A DNA stretch of 64,000 nucleotides, taken from contig JBEKVB010000010.1 in the NCBI GenBank assembly GCA_049514435.1, positions 1 through 64,000 of the forward strand, read 5' to 3'. Origin of the DNA: UBA4810 sp002479215 (lineage in GTDB: Bacteria; Desulfobacterota; Syntrophia; Syntrophales; Smithellaceae). This document shows positions 51,932-60,164 of this stretch, piece after piece. Numbering within the stretch: the first letter of the stretch is position 1; the number at the start of each line of letters is the position of its first letter. A program made the translations under genes and the position numbers. The notes below the pieces were generated by a model. The model worked only from the letters and a program-made list of their open reading frames with translations. It ran no database searches and was not told the origin of the DNA.

Positions 51932-52878
51932 ATATTGTAGAGAATTTTGATTTATATGCCCCACGGCTGGTAACTAAAAAGGAATTGTTTTGCGCCGGTC
52001 ACCGTGCCTGCCAAGGCTGCGGCGAGGCCTTGGCCGTAAGGCTCATGTGCAAAGCTCTTGGTGAAAATACCGTTATTGCTTCAGCGACCGGCTGTATGGA
52101 GATAGTGTCGAGCCTTTATCCGACGACGGTGTGGGAGGTGCCCTGGATTCATGTGGCCTTTGAAAACGCGGCGGCTGTGGCGTCCGGTGTGGAAGCCGGT
52201 CTCAAGGCGCTGCACAAAAAAGGCAGGATCGACGATCGCTATATAAAGGTTGTCGGCATGGCCGGTGACGGAGGTACAATGGATATCGGTCTACAAGCAC
52301 TTTCGGGAGCTATGGAACGCGGACATGATATGCTTTTTGTCTGTTTCGATAACGAAGCCTACATGAATACTGGTATTCAGCGCTCCAGCGGTACTCCTAT
52401 GGGTGCTTCCACAACGACTGCACCAGCAGGTAAAATTAGTTACGGACAAAAGACTTGGAAAAAGAACATGCCCGAAATAATGGTTGCCCACAATATTCCT
52501 TACGTGGCAACGGCCTCGCCCAGTTATCCGCTTGATTTCATCCGCAAAGTGGAAAAGGCCAAAAAGATCAAAGGACCTTCTTATATCCATTGTTTCTCCG
52601 TGTGTCCGACCGGATGGCGCTCTCCTTCCCATTTGACTATCGCTTTGGGACGCTTGGTTGTGGAAACCGGCATATTCCCCTTGTATGAAGTGGAAAACGG
52701 CAAGTATAAGATTTCCGCGGAAATGCCAAAAAAATTAAAGCCGATTAAAGATTATTTTAAAACACAGGGACGCTTCCGTCATTTGGGAGAACACGAAATC
52801 AAAATGATTCAACAAAGAGTAGAAAGCGAATACAATAAGATCTTGGACAAAGTCAAATGTCTTAAAGCATGGGATTGA
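51928..52878 (+). CDS. porB: Pyruvate:ferredoxin oxidoreductase, beta subunit
   Basis: A 316-residue beta subunit binding TPP and one 4Fe-4S cluster. It has CAGHRACQGCGEALAVRL, the pyrophosphate/Mg motif GMAGDGGTMDIGLQALSGA and NEAYMNTGIQRSSGTP, typical of pyruvate-specific members. A later Cys (HCFSVCPTGW) completes the cluster. I chose ATG 51928, four bases into the porA end, over an earlier in-frame start. Together with porGDA it makes reduced ferredoxin. Confidence 0.95.
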   Translation: MNIVENFDLYAPRLVTKKELFCAGHRACQGCGEALAVRLMCKALGENTVIASATGCMEIVSSLYPTTVWEVPWIHVAFENAAAVASGVEAGLKALHKKGRIDDRYIKVVGMAGDGGTMDIGLQALSGAMERGHDMLFVCFDNEAYMNTGIQRSSGTPMGASTTTAPAGKISYGQKTWKKNMPEIMVAHNIPYVATASPSYPLDFIRKVEKAKKIKGPSYIHCFSVCPTGWRSPSHLTIALGRLVVETGIFPLYEVENGKYKISAEMPKKLKPIKDYFKTQGRFRHLGEHEIKMIQQRVESEYNKILDKVKCLKAWD

Positions 52879-52919
52879 TATAGCGGGGAAACCCTGAAAA
52901 ATTCTGAGGTGATTTACGC

Positions 52920-53408
52920 ATGAAAAAAGCCACAACTACTATAGAGGCGAAAACAAAAGAAATTATAAAAAAATATAGTCGGGACAAAAGTTCCGTAATT
53001 GCTGTTTTGCAGGATATTCAAGAACAATATAATTACCTGCCTAAAGATGCGCTGAGAATAGTTAATGAGGAAATGGAAATTCCGGCCAGCCGCATTTATG
53101 AGGTGGCTACTTTTTATAACTCTTTTAGCCTCACACCGAGAGGCGAGCATGTCATAAAGCTTTGCCAGGGTACAGCCTGCCACGTCCGCGGAGCAGCCGC
53201 TATTCTGGACAAGCTGGAAAGAACACTGGGAATAAACCCGGGTGAGACGAGCAGCGATCAGAAATTTACCCTGGAAACGGTTAACTGCGTAGGGGCCTGC
53301 GCCCTCGGTCCCGTTATGGTAGTCGATGGAGAATATCACGGACAGGTAAACATGGCTAAAGTAGATAAAATTATCGGGCCGCTGAAGAAGGGGACACAGG
53401 TATCATGA
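52920..53408 (+). CDS. NuoE/HydC-like [2Fe-2S] thioredoxin-fold subunit
   Basis: A 162-residue subunit of the 24-kDa type. An N-terminal helical domain (SVIAVLQDIQEQYNYLP) is followed by the thioredoxin-like [2Fe-2S] domain with CQGTACHVRG and VNCVGACALGP providing four Cys. It is part of NADH dehydrogenase modules and of NAD-linked hydrogenases or formate dehydrogenases. It is 4 bases overlapping the next gene and follows porB by 41 bases, so it is likely in the same operon. Confidence 0.93.
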   Translation: MKKATTTIEAKTKEIIKKYSRDKSSVIAVLQDIQEQYNYLPKDALRIVNEEMEIPASRIYEVATFYNSFSLTPRGEHVIKLCQGTACHVRGAAAILDKLERTLGINPGETSSDQKFTLETVNCVGACALGPVMVVDGEYHGQVNMAKVDKIIGPLKKGTQVS

Positions 53409-55252
53409 AAATAATTGCCGACGCCAAAGCCTTGCACCAACTCCAAAAGGAACTGAAGGAAAAATGGGATCCCCAAAAGCCGATGGTCACGATCTGTGCC
53501 GGTACGGGGTGCCGCGGCTACGGGTGCGTTCGTGTCAAAGAAGCACTCGAGACAGAAATAGAAAAACAGAAACTCAATGTGGGTGTCCGTGCCACGGGCT
53601 GTTTCGGCTTTTGCGAAAAGGGTCCGCTGGTTGTCATCCATCCGCAGAAGATCTTTTACCAGCAGGTTAAGTTAAGCGATGTACCAGATATTGTTACTAA
53701 AACTGTAGCAAAGGGCGAGATAATTGAAAAACTTCTCTACCGCGATCCGATAAGCGGCGAAAGAATACTGAAGGAAGAGGACGTACCCTTCTATAAGAAG
53801 CAGAAGCGACTTATTTTCGGTTCCAACGGGCTCATCGATCCCACGAGGATTGAGGACTACCTGGCCATAGGGGGTTACTCCGCGCTGGCCAAAGCTTTAA
53901 GCGAAATGAGCCCCGAAGGTATTATCAGTGAAATCAAAAAAGCGGGGCTCAGGGGACGCGGCGGCGGCGGTTTTCTTGCCGGCGCCAAATGGGAAAGCTG
54001 CCGCAAGGCGCACGGCTCGCCCAAATACATCATTGCTAATGGTGACGAGGGAGACCCCGGAGCCTATATGGACCGCAGCCTCATGGAAGGCAATCCTCAC
54101 AGCGTCATCGAAGGCATGATTATCGGGGCTTACGCTATTGGCGCTAATGAAGGTTTTATTTACGTGCGCAATGAATATCCCCTTGCGGTTATACACCTCA
54201 CCCTGGCTATCGCCAGCGCCAGGGAAGCAGGGCTTTTGGGTAAAAATATCTTGGGCAGTGGTTTTAGTTTCGACATATCCATCAGTAAAGGCGGCGGCGC
54301 ATTTGTTTGCGGCGAGTCTTCGGCGCTTTTTGCCTCCATCGAAGGGCGTGCCGGTGAGCCTCGCGCCAAGTACATCCATGCTGTGGAAAAAGGGCTCTGG
54401 GATAAGCCTACCGTGCTCAATAATGTGGAGACTTGGGCCAACGTTCCTCTGATCATCAATAAGGGAACGGATTGGTATGGTTCCATCGGTACGGAAAAAA
54501 GCAAGGGCACCAAGATATTCTCTCTCGTGGGAAAGATAAATAACACCGGGCTGGTGGAAGTGCCCATGGGCATGAAACTGCGCGAAATCATCTATGATAT
54601 GGGCGGAGGTATCCCCAAAGGCCGGAAGTTCAAAGCTGTGCAGACCGGTGGACCATCGGGCGGCTGTATCCCGGAAAGTATGCTCGATTTACCGGTGGAT
54701 TTCGATAAGCTATATGAAGTGGGCTCCATGATGGGCTCGGGCGGAATGATTGTCATGGACGATCGCTCCTGCATGGTGGACGTGGCCAAGTATTTTCTTG
54801 CCTTTCTGCAGGACGAATCCTGCGGTAAATGTGTCCCCTGCAGGGAGGGAGTCCGCCGCATGAGAGATATTCTGGAAGACATCTGCGCCGGAAAAGGAAA
54901 GGAAGGGGACGTAGAGCTGCTGGAAACAATGTCGCAGGCTATCAGTGACGGCTCTCTCTGTGCTCTCGGCGGCAGCGCTCCGAATCCGGTGTTGAGCACT
55001 ATTAAATATTTCCGCCAGGAATATGATGCCCACATCAAGAAAAAACACTGTCCCGCGGGTGTCTGTAAGGCGCTTATCAAATACAGTATTAATCCCGAAA
55101 AATGTACCGGTTGCGGTATGTGCGTAAAGGTATGTCCCACCGCAGCCGCCAGTGGAGAAAAAAAGAAGCCCCATACTATTGATAATGAAACATGCATTAG
55201 ATGCGGCGCCTGCATAGAGAGCTGCAAATTTGATGCAATAAACGTTGAATAA
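53405..55252 (+). CDS. NuoF/HydB-like NADH-binding flavoprotein subunit
   Basis: A 615-residue subunit with three parts. The N-terminal thioredoxin-like [2Fe-2S] domain (CAGTGCRGYGC, ATGCFGFCEKG) is followed by the NuoF core binding FMN and NADH (LRGRGGGGFLAGAKWE, NGDEGDPGAYMDR, then CGKCVPCREGVRRM for a 4Fe-4S cluster). The C-terminal double ferredoxin domain has CTGCGMCVKVCP and CIRCGACIESCKFDA. This extended form is that of HydB and related bifurcating or NAD-linked enzymes rather than plain complex I NuoF. It should exchange electrons between NAD(H) and ferredoxin or a partner enzyme. Confidence 0.95.
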   Translation: MKIIADAKALHQLQKELKEKWDPQKPMVTICAGTGCRGYGCVRVKEALETEIEKQKLNVGVRATGCFGFCEKGPLVVIHPQKIFYQQVKLSDVPDIVTKTVAKGEIIEKLLYRDPISGERILKEEDVPFYKKQKRLIFGSNGLIDPTRIEDYLAIGGYSALAKALSEMSPEGIISEIKKAGLRGRGGGGFLAGAKWESCRKAHGSPKYIIANGDEGDPGAYMDRSLMEGNPHSVIEGMIIGAYAIGANEGFIYVRNEYPLAVIHLTLAIASAREAGLLGKNILGSGFSFDISISKGGGAFVCGESSALFASIEGRAGEPRAKYIHAVEKGLWDKPTVLNNVETWANVPLIINKGTDWYGSIGTEKSKGTKIFSLVGKINNTGLVEVPMGMKLREIIYDMGGGIPKGRKFKAVQTGGPSGGCIPESMLDLPVDFDKLYEVGSMMGSGGMIVMDDRSCMVDVAKYFLAFLQDESCGKCVPCREGVRRMRDILEDICAGKGKEGDVELLETMSQAISDGSLCALGGSAPNPVLSTIKYFRQEYDAHIKKKHCPAGVCKALIKYSINPEKCTGCGMCVKVCPTAAASGEKKKPHTIDNETCIRCGACIESCKFDAINVE

Positions 55253-55265
55253 AGGCAGGATATGT

Positions 55266-55982
55266 ATGATGGTAAATTTGATTATTAATGGCAAAAAAAT
55301 AACGGCACAAGAAGACACAATGATCTTGGAAGCTGCCCGTGCCGCGGGCATTGATATACCCACTCTCTGCGCTCATGAGTCAGTCTCCCGTTCAGGCGCC
55401 TGCAGGCTTTGCGTGGTGGAAATGAGAAAGGGAAATAGATCTAAGATCGTAACTTCTTGTCTTTATCCGGTGGAAGAAGGCATTGTAGTGGAAACAAAAA
55501 ATGAGCGGGTCTTAAATGTACGCCGTTTAGTACTGGAATTATTATTAGCCAGGAACCCGGAATCCGATGTCATTGCCGATTTGGCCAAAAAACTTAGTGT
55601 AACGCCTCAACCCCGATTTACTATGGATACGGATAAAGGCAAATGTATTCTCTGCCGATCCTGCGTGCGTGTTTGCGAAGAAGTTGTCGGTGTCAGCGCG
55701 ATCGGTTTATCCCGCCGCGGCTCGCAGAAGACAGTAGGCCCTCCTTATAATGAGGAATCGGCAGTTTGCATCGGCTGCGGCGCATGTGCCTTTATTTGTC
55801 CAACAGGTCATATTGAAATGGAGACAACTGAAGATAAGAGAATAATTTGGGGACGCACTTTTAAGATGAAAACCTGTGACGTTTGCGGCCGCTATTTTGC
55901 CCCCGAAGATCAGTTGAAATACATCAGTAAGATAACCGGAGTCCCGCTTAAAGAACTGGCTGTTTGCATGGATTGCCACTAA
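55266..55982 (+). CDS. NuoG N-terminal-like Fe-S subunit without hydrogenase or molybdopterin domain
   Basis: A ~238-residue protein with an N-terminal plant-type [2Fe-2S] domain (CAHESVSRSGACRLCVVEM), a His-Cys cluster region and two 4Fe-4S motifs (CILCRSCVRVCEE and CIGCGACAFICP). It ends with a further Cys set, CDVCGRYF ... CMDCH, which could bind metal. It lacks the H-cluster domain of HydA and the molybdopterin domain of NuoG, so it is an electron-relay subunit whose catalytic partner is elsewhere. ATG 55266 (AGGA upstream) is preferred; 55269 is an alternative. Confidence 0.9.
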   Translation: MMVNLIINGKKITAQEDTMILEAARAAGIDIPTLCAHESVSRSGACRLCVVEMRKGNRSKIVTSCLYPVEEGIVVETKNERVLNVRRLVLELLLARNPESDVIADLAKKLSVTPQPRFTMDTDKGKCILCRSCVRVCEEVVGVSAIGLSRRGSQKTVGPPYNEESAVCIGCGACAFICPTGHIEMETTEDKRIIWGRTFKMKTCDVCGRYFAPEDQLKYISKITGVPLKELAVCMDCH

Positions 55983-56104
55983 ACTTTTTGCGTTTCTCTG
56001 TAGATTAATCAGGTAGCTTCCGCAGCGGATTAATTATCGCCGCAGTGGTTTCGGTAGCGGCAGACCGAGAACCCAATTTCCAATATTTCATCAATAATCC
56101 CGTC

Positions 56105-56133
56105 TTGACACATTAAGCTCACCTTCCTATACT
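56105..56133 (+). promoter_or_regulatory. Sigma-70 promoter of the Old Yellow Enzyme gene
   Basis: TTGACA (56105-56110), a 17-base spacer and TATACT (56128-56133) form a near-consensus promoter, placing the start of transcription near 56140, about 43 bases before the start codon. Confidence 0.8.
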
Positions 56134-56182
56134 CCCTGAGCATCAAATAATATTTTATCATAAGTAATTGAAGGAATTTGTC

Positions 56183-57232
56183 ATGGTCTCTTTATTTTCT
56201 CCATTTTCCATAAAAAGTATGAAGTTGAGAAACAGAGTGGTATTCCCGCCAATCGCCACCAACTACGGATTGCGCAATGATCGGGCTTGCCACTATTACA
56301 CCGAAAGGGCGCGTGGTGGAGCGGGACTGGTGATAATTCAGGGAACACCGATAGAACTGCTGACCTCTCCAAAATGGATAGCTGGGCTAAAACCGGTTGT
56401 TAATTCGGTACATGGACACGGAGCCGCGATAGGCATTCAACTATGGATGGGAAACGAATTGCCCGATGGGAATAAGGTGTCTCCTTCCCCCAAACCCGGC
56501 TATCGGGAAGTCAGTGCCGCGGAATTGAAAACGGTGGCAAAAAGATTTGCTCTTGCCGCCCGCGCTGCCCGAGATATTGGCTTCGATACTATAAATATTC
56601 ACGGCGCTCACGGCTACTTCCTGCATCAATTTTTTTCTCCACTCACCAATCAGCGTGAAGACAATTTTGGGGGCTCACTGAGAAAAAGAATCTCTTTCCC
56701 TCTAATGTGTGTCCTGGCGATTCGCGCGGAAGTGGGTGAAACTTTTCCCATAATGTACCGTCTTAGCGCGGTCGAGTTTGCCCCGGGAGGAATTGCCCTG
56801 GGGGATTCTATATTTTTTTCCCGGGAATTGGCGGAAGCACGAGTCGATATTATCGATGTCTCCGCCGGAGGACAGCTCGATGGTCTCAATATAACCAGCC
56901 CCGATGCCAAACAGCCTGCGGGAACACATGCTAATCTGGCGGCAGCCATCAAGCAGGCTGTCAGCATACCTGTTCTGGCCGTTGGCAAGTTCAATAATCT
57001 GGAAATTTGCGAAGATGCTTTGAAACAGGGAAAAGCGGACTTGATCGCCGTGGGACGACAGCTTCTCGCCGATCCTTTCTGGCCAAAAAAGTTGCACGAA
57101 GGGCGCCAGAATGAAGTCATCGCGTGTAAATCGTGTAACACTTTGTGCGCGGGTAACTACAGAAAAAATAAATCAATTGAGTGTGTGGTCAATAAAGAGC
57201 TTGGCCGGGAATATCTTCGGTACGAAAAATAA
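56183..57232 (+). CDS. Old Yellow Enzyme/2,4-dienoyl-CoA reductase-type flavoprotein (short form)
   Basis: A ~349-residue TIM-barrel FMN protein. It shows LRNRVVFPPIATNYG, the active-site region NIHGAHGYFLHQFFSP, EDNFGGSLRKR and VGRQLLADPFWP. A Cys cluster at the end (CKSCNTLCAGN, then Cys in IECVVN) should bind 4Fe-4S as in 2,4-dienoyl-CoA reductase. Those enzymes continue for ~300 residues with an FAD/NAD(P)H domain, which is absent here, so electrons must come from another protein. It reduces an activated C=C bond; the substrate is unknown. ATG 56183 follows GAAGGA. Confidence 0.88.
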   Translation: MVSLFSPFSIKSMKLRNRVVFPPIATNYGLRNDRACHYYTERARGGAGLVIIQGTPIELLTSPKWIAGLKPVVNSVHGHGAAIGIQLWMGNELPDGNKVSPSPKPGYREVSAAELKTVAKRFALAARAARDIGFDTINIHGAHGYFLHQFFSPLTNQREDNFGGSLRKRISFPLMCVLAIRAEVGETFPIMYRLSAVEFAPGGIALGDSIFFSRELAEARVDIIDVSAGGQLDGLNITSPDAKQPAGTHANLAAAIKQAVSIPVLAVGKFNNLEICEDALKQGKADLIAVGRQLLADPFWPKKLHEGRQNEVIACKSCNTLCAGNYRKNKSIECVVNKELGREYLRYEK

Positions 57233-57438
57233 CCGACAACCGTAAAATTGGAACAGGCAAGGTCTTTAATTAGAATTATCCTCGATTTTTTCCTGACTTC
57301 TTGTCTATCTTTTTTAATTTCCACACAAGAACAGACGTCTTCGGTAATTTTAAAAAGTCACTGTCTCCACATTTTCACTTGAAATACCCAGGTAACCTTA
57401 CTATAAGCTTACAGTCTTTTTTACGGGGAGGGTTAATA

Positions 57439-59340
57439 ATGAAATACCACTCTTATGATGAGGCGTACAGCCGTTCAATGAGTGATCCGGATGGATTCTG
57501 GGCGGACGCTGCCGAAGCTGTTTCCTGGGTTAAGAAATGGGATAGTGTTGTTTCCAGTCCCAAACCAGAATTTTATAGGTGGTTTGAAGGCGCAGAAATG
57601 AACACCTGCTATAATGCAATTGACAGGCATATCGAAAGTGGCAGGAAAGATCAGATTGCAATCATTTACGACAGTCCGGTAACAGGTGTTGTAAAGAAAA
57701 TAACATATGGCGAACTTCTTGCCGATGTTTCGCTTGTTGCAGGTATGCTTAAAAAATCTGGTGTCGGAAAAGGCGACCGCGTAATCATTTACATGCCCAT
57801 GATTCCTGAAACACTGTTTGCCATGCTCGCCTGCGCCAGGATAGGAGCTATTCATTCGGTTGTGTTCGGCGGATTTGCACCGAATGAGCTGGCAGTAAGA
57901 ATTGATGATGCCAAGCCAAAGGTCATTCTTTCTGCAACATGCGGTATTGAGCCGAAAGGCGCTATTGCTTACAAGCCGCTGCTGGACAAAGCAATAGAGC
58001 TTTCCACACACAAACCTGAAAAATGTTTTATTTTCCAGCGTCCACAGGTTAAGGCTGAACTGATTCCAGGCAGGGATGTGGATTGGAAAGAAGCTCTACA
58101 GGGTGTCAAGCCAGCGGGATGCGTTACGGTAAAGGCAACCGACCCGCTTTATATACTTTATACATCAGGCACAACAGGAATCCCTAAGGGCGTTGTGAGA
58201 GATAACGGCGGTCATGCAGTAGCGATGATGTGGAGTATGAAGAACATTTACGGGATCGAACCCGGTGATGTCTATTGGGCTGCGTCAGATGTAGGCTGGG
58301 TTGTAGGTCATTCCTATATCGTCTATGCACCGCTTCTTTATGGTGCCACGACAATCATGTACGAAGGTAAACCGGTGGGAACACCTGATCCCGGCGCTTT
58401 CTGGCGCGTGATTAATGAATATAATGTAAAGGTTCTATTCACCGCTCCTACCGCATTTCGTGCAATAAAGAAGGAGGATCCATCCGGATCTTTCATTAAA
58501 AAATATGACATTTCCTGCCTTAAATATCTTTTCCTTGCCGGTGAGAGGCTCGACCCGGATACATACCACTGGGCGGTAAATTTTCTGAATATCCCTGTCA
58601 TTGACCACTGGTGGCAAACCGAGACAGGCTGGGCGATTGCCGCTAACTGTATGGGCATCGAGCAGTTGCCGGTAAAAGCCGGTTCGCCTACAAAGCCTGT
58701 GCCGGGCTATAATGTCAAAGTGCTTGATGAGAATGCTGTGGAGCTTCCGGACGGATCGGAAGGTACAATTGCAATAAAGCTGCCGTTGCCGCCGAGCTGT
58801 CTGGCCACGCTCTGGGAGAAGGATGACGCTTATGTTTCCTCGTACCTGAGTACATTTGAAGGCTACTATTCAACAGGAGACGGAGGTTTCAAAGATGAGG
58901 ACGGATACATTTATATAATGGGGCGTGTCGATGACATAATTAATGTGGCAGGCCACAGGCTATCGACCGGCGGAATGGAGGAAGTCGTTGCAAAACACAC
59001 CGATGTTGCCGAATGCGCGGTCATAGGTGTTAATGACCAGCTTAAGGGGCAGGTACCCGTCGGTTTTGCTGTATTAAAAGCAGGTGTTTTAAGAAATCAT
59101 GCAGATATTCAGAAAGAAATTGTCGGGATGATACGCGATCAGATTGGTGCATTGGCCTGCCTTAAGGATATGGCAATTGTTGCCAGACTTCCAAAAACGC
59201 GAAGTGGTAAGATTTTACGTTCGACTATGCGCAAGATTGCGGATGGGAAAGAATATAATGTGCCGTCAACAATAGAAGACCCGACAGTACTCGGGGAGAT
59301 TCAGGGCGCGCTCAAAGGTGTGGGTTACCCGAAACAGTAA
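57439..59340 (+). CDS. AMP-forming acetyl-/propionyl-CoA synthetase (PrpE-like)
   Basis: A 633-residue adenylate-forming enzyme. The P-loop motif LYTSGTTGIPKGVVRD, the GERLDPDTYHW region, HWWQTETGWAI, YYSTGDGG, GRVDDIINVAGHRLSTGGMEE and the C-terminal RSGKILRSTMRK, whose Lys is the acetylation-controlled residue, are all intact. It is nearest in style to PrpE (propionyl-CoA synthetase), but acetyl or other short acyl groups are possible. In syntrophs such enzymes can also run backward to make ATP from acyl-CoA, AMP and PPi. ATG 57439 with GGGGAGG upstream is the clear start. Confidence 0.94.
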   Translation: MKYHSYDEAYSRSMSDPDGFWADAAEAVSWVKKWDSVVSSPKPEFYRWFEGAEMNTCYNAIDRHIESGRKDQIAIIYDSPVTGVVKKITYGELLADVSLVAGMLKKSGVGKGDRVIIYMPMIPETLFAMLACARIGAIHSVVFGGFAPNELAVRIDDAKPKVILSATCGIEPKGAIAYKPLLDKAIELSTHKPEKCFIFQRPQVKAELIPGRDVDWKEALQGVKPAGCVTVKATDPLYILYTSGTTGIPKGVVRDNGGHAVAMMWSMKNIYGIEPGDVYWAASDVGWVVGHSYIVYAPLLYGATTIMYEGKPVGTPDPGAFWRVINEYNVKVLFTAPTAFRAIKKEDPSGSFIKKYDISCLKYLFLAGERLDPDTYHWAVNFLNIPVIDHWWQTETGWAIAANCMGIEQLPVKAGSPTKPVPGYNVKVLDENAVELPDGSEGTIAIKLPLPPSCLATLWEKDDAYVSSYLSTFEGYYSTGDGGFKDEDGYIYIMGRVDDIINVAGHRLSTGGMEEVVAKHTDVAECAVIGVNDQLKGQVPVGFAVLKAGVLRNHADIQKEIVGMIRDQIGALACLKDMAIVARLPKTRSGKILRSTMRKIADGKEYNVPSTIEDPTVLGEIQGALKGVGYPKQ

Positions 59341-59741
59341 TAACAGCGGCAAAATCGGTAACGATAAAATGAAAAAGATTGTATTGATAAAAAGATATAG
59401 TCCTCTTAATAATTTCTTGAATAATAGACAATGGGAATATGCCTTATAAATAATGTTATAAAAAAGCAGGTTGAAATATCAATAGGTGCCGGGATATATG
59501 TCACACTTGGATAAAGGTCTCGAATAAGAGCAGCTCAGGCTATCCCTATTTGTTTTTATGATAACCATAACAATCTGTTATTTTGCAAGACGTCGCTGAG
59601 GTAGAAGTTTAGCGAAATGCGCATATGCCTTTTAGTATCCAAGAATTAACGTTTATATAAACGATTGTATTGACAAGCAATCAAGCTTTTGTTAAACTGC
59701 GTCATGCTTTTGAAATAAATATTGGTTGGGAGGGGTGTATT
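59341..59741. other. Intergenic region ahead of the small STAS-like gene
   Basis: These 401 AT-rich bases hold no credible gene. The only clear signal is the promoter at 59670-59698. I see no terminator after the acyl-CoA synthetase gene. Confidence 0.45.
59670..59698 (+). promoter_or_regulatory. Promoter of the STAS-like gene
   Basis: A perfect -35 TTGACA (59670-59675) and a -10 TAAACT (59693-59698, four of six) are spaced by 17 bases, 44 bases before the start codon. Its position inside a possible longer reading frame supports the start at 59742. Confidence 0.6.
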
Positions 59742-60122
59742 ATGTCTTCAGTCAAACCGGATTTTATTGAGTATAATGGGAAAAAAATTCTTTATTTGAA
59801 TTTTGCTAATATGGCTAAGCAGGACATACCCGTTTTTCTGGAGGAAGCAAAAAAATTAGTCCTGCCAAATCCTCCCGGTTCGGTTCTCTTTTTAGCCAAT
59901 GTATATAAAATGAGCTTCGATAAAGCGACTGTTAAAAATTTTGTGGCTTTTTTTAAATTTAACAAACCATTTTCGAAAAGAACAGCTGTAATCGGTTTGG
60001 ATTCTATAAAGAAAATGTTGTATGAAGCCTCTCTGGTTCTTTCCGGTAGGGGATCCGAAAATACCAGAGTATTTGACGGCCCTAATGCTGAATCAAAAGC
60101 GAAAGATTGGCTGATAATATAA
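59742..60122 (+). CDS. Small STAS/SpoIIAA-like domain protein
   Basis: A 126-residue protein with an alternating strand-helix pattern: KKILYLNFANM, a helix, GSVLFLANVYKMSFD, a helix, FSKRTAVIGLD and a final helix. This resembles STAS-like folds used in signalling or lipid binding. No phosphorylatable Ser is evident. A strong GGGAGGGG site precedes ATG 59742. It converges with the HD-GYP gene, and the pair may belong to the same signalling context, though that is only position-based. Confidence 0.65.
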   Translation: MSSVKPDFIEYNGKKILYLNFANMAKQDIPVFLEEAKKLVLPNPPGSVLFLANVYKMSFDKATVKNFVAFFKFNKPFSKRTAVIGLDSIKKMLYEASLVLSGRGSENTRVFDGPNAESKAKDWLII

Positions 60123-60164
60123 TCCAGAATTTTCTTTTAATGGGCTGAAGTAGAAGAAAAACCT

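Noticed and set aside
55266..55982. NuoG-like gene as a [FeFe]-hydrogenase HydA
   Set aside because: The protein ends at ~240 residues and lacks all H-cluster motifs.
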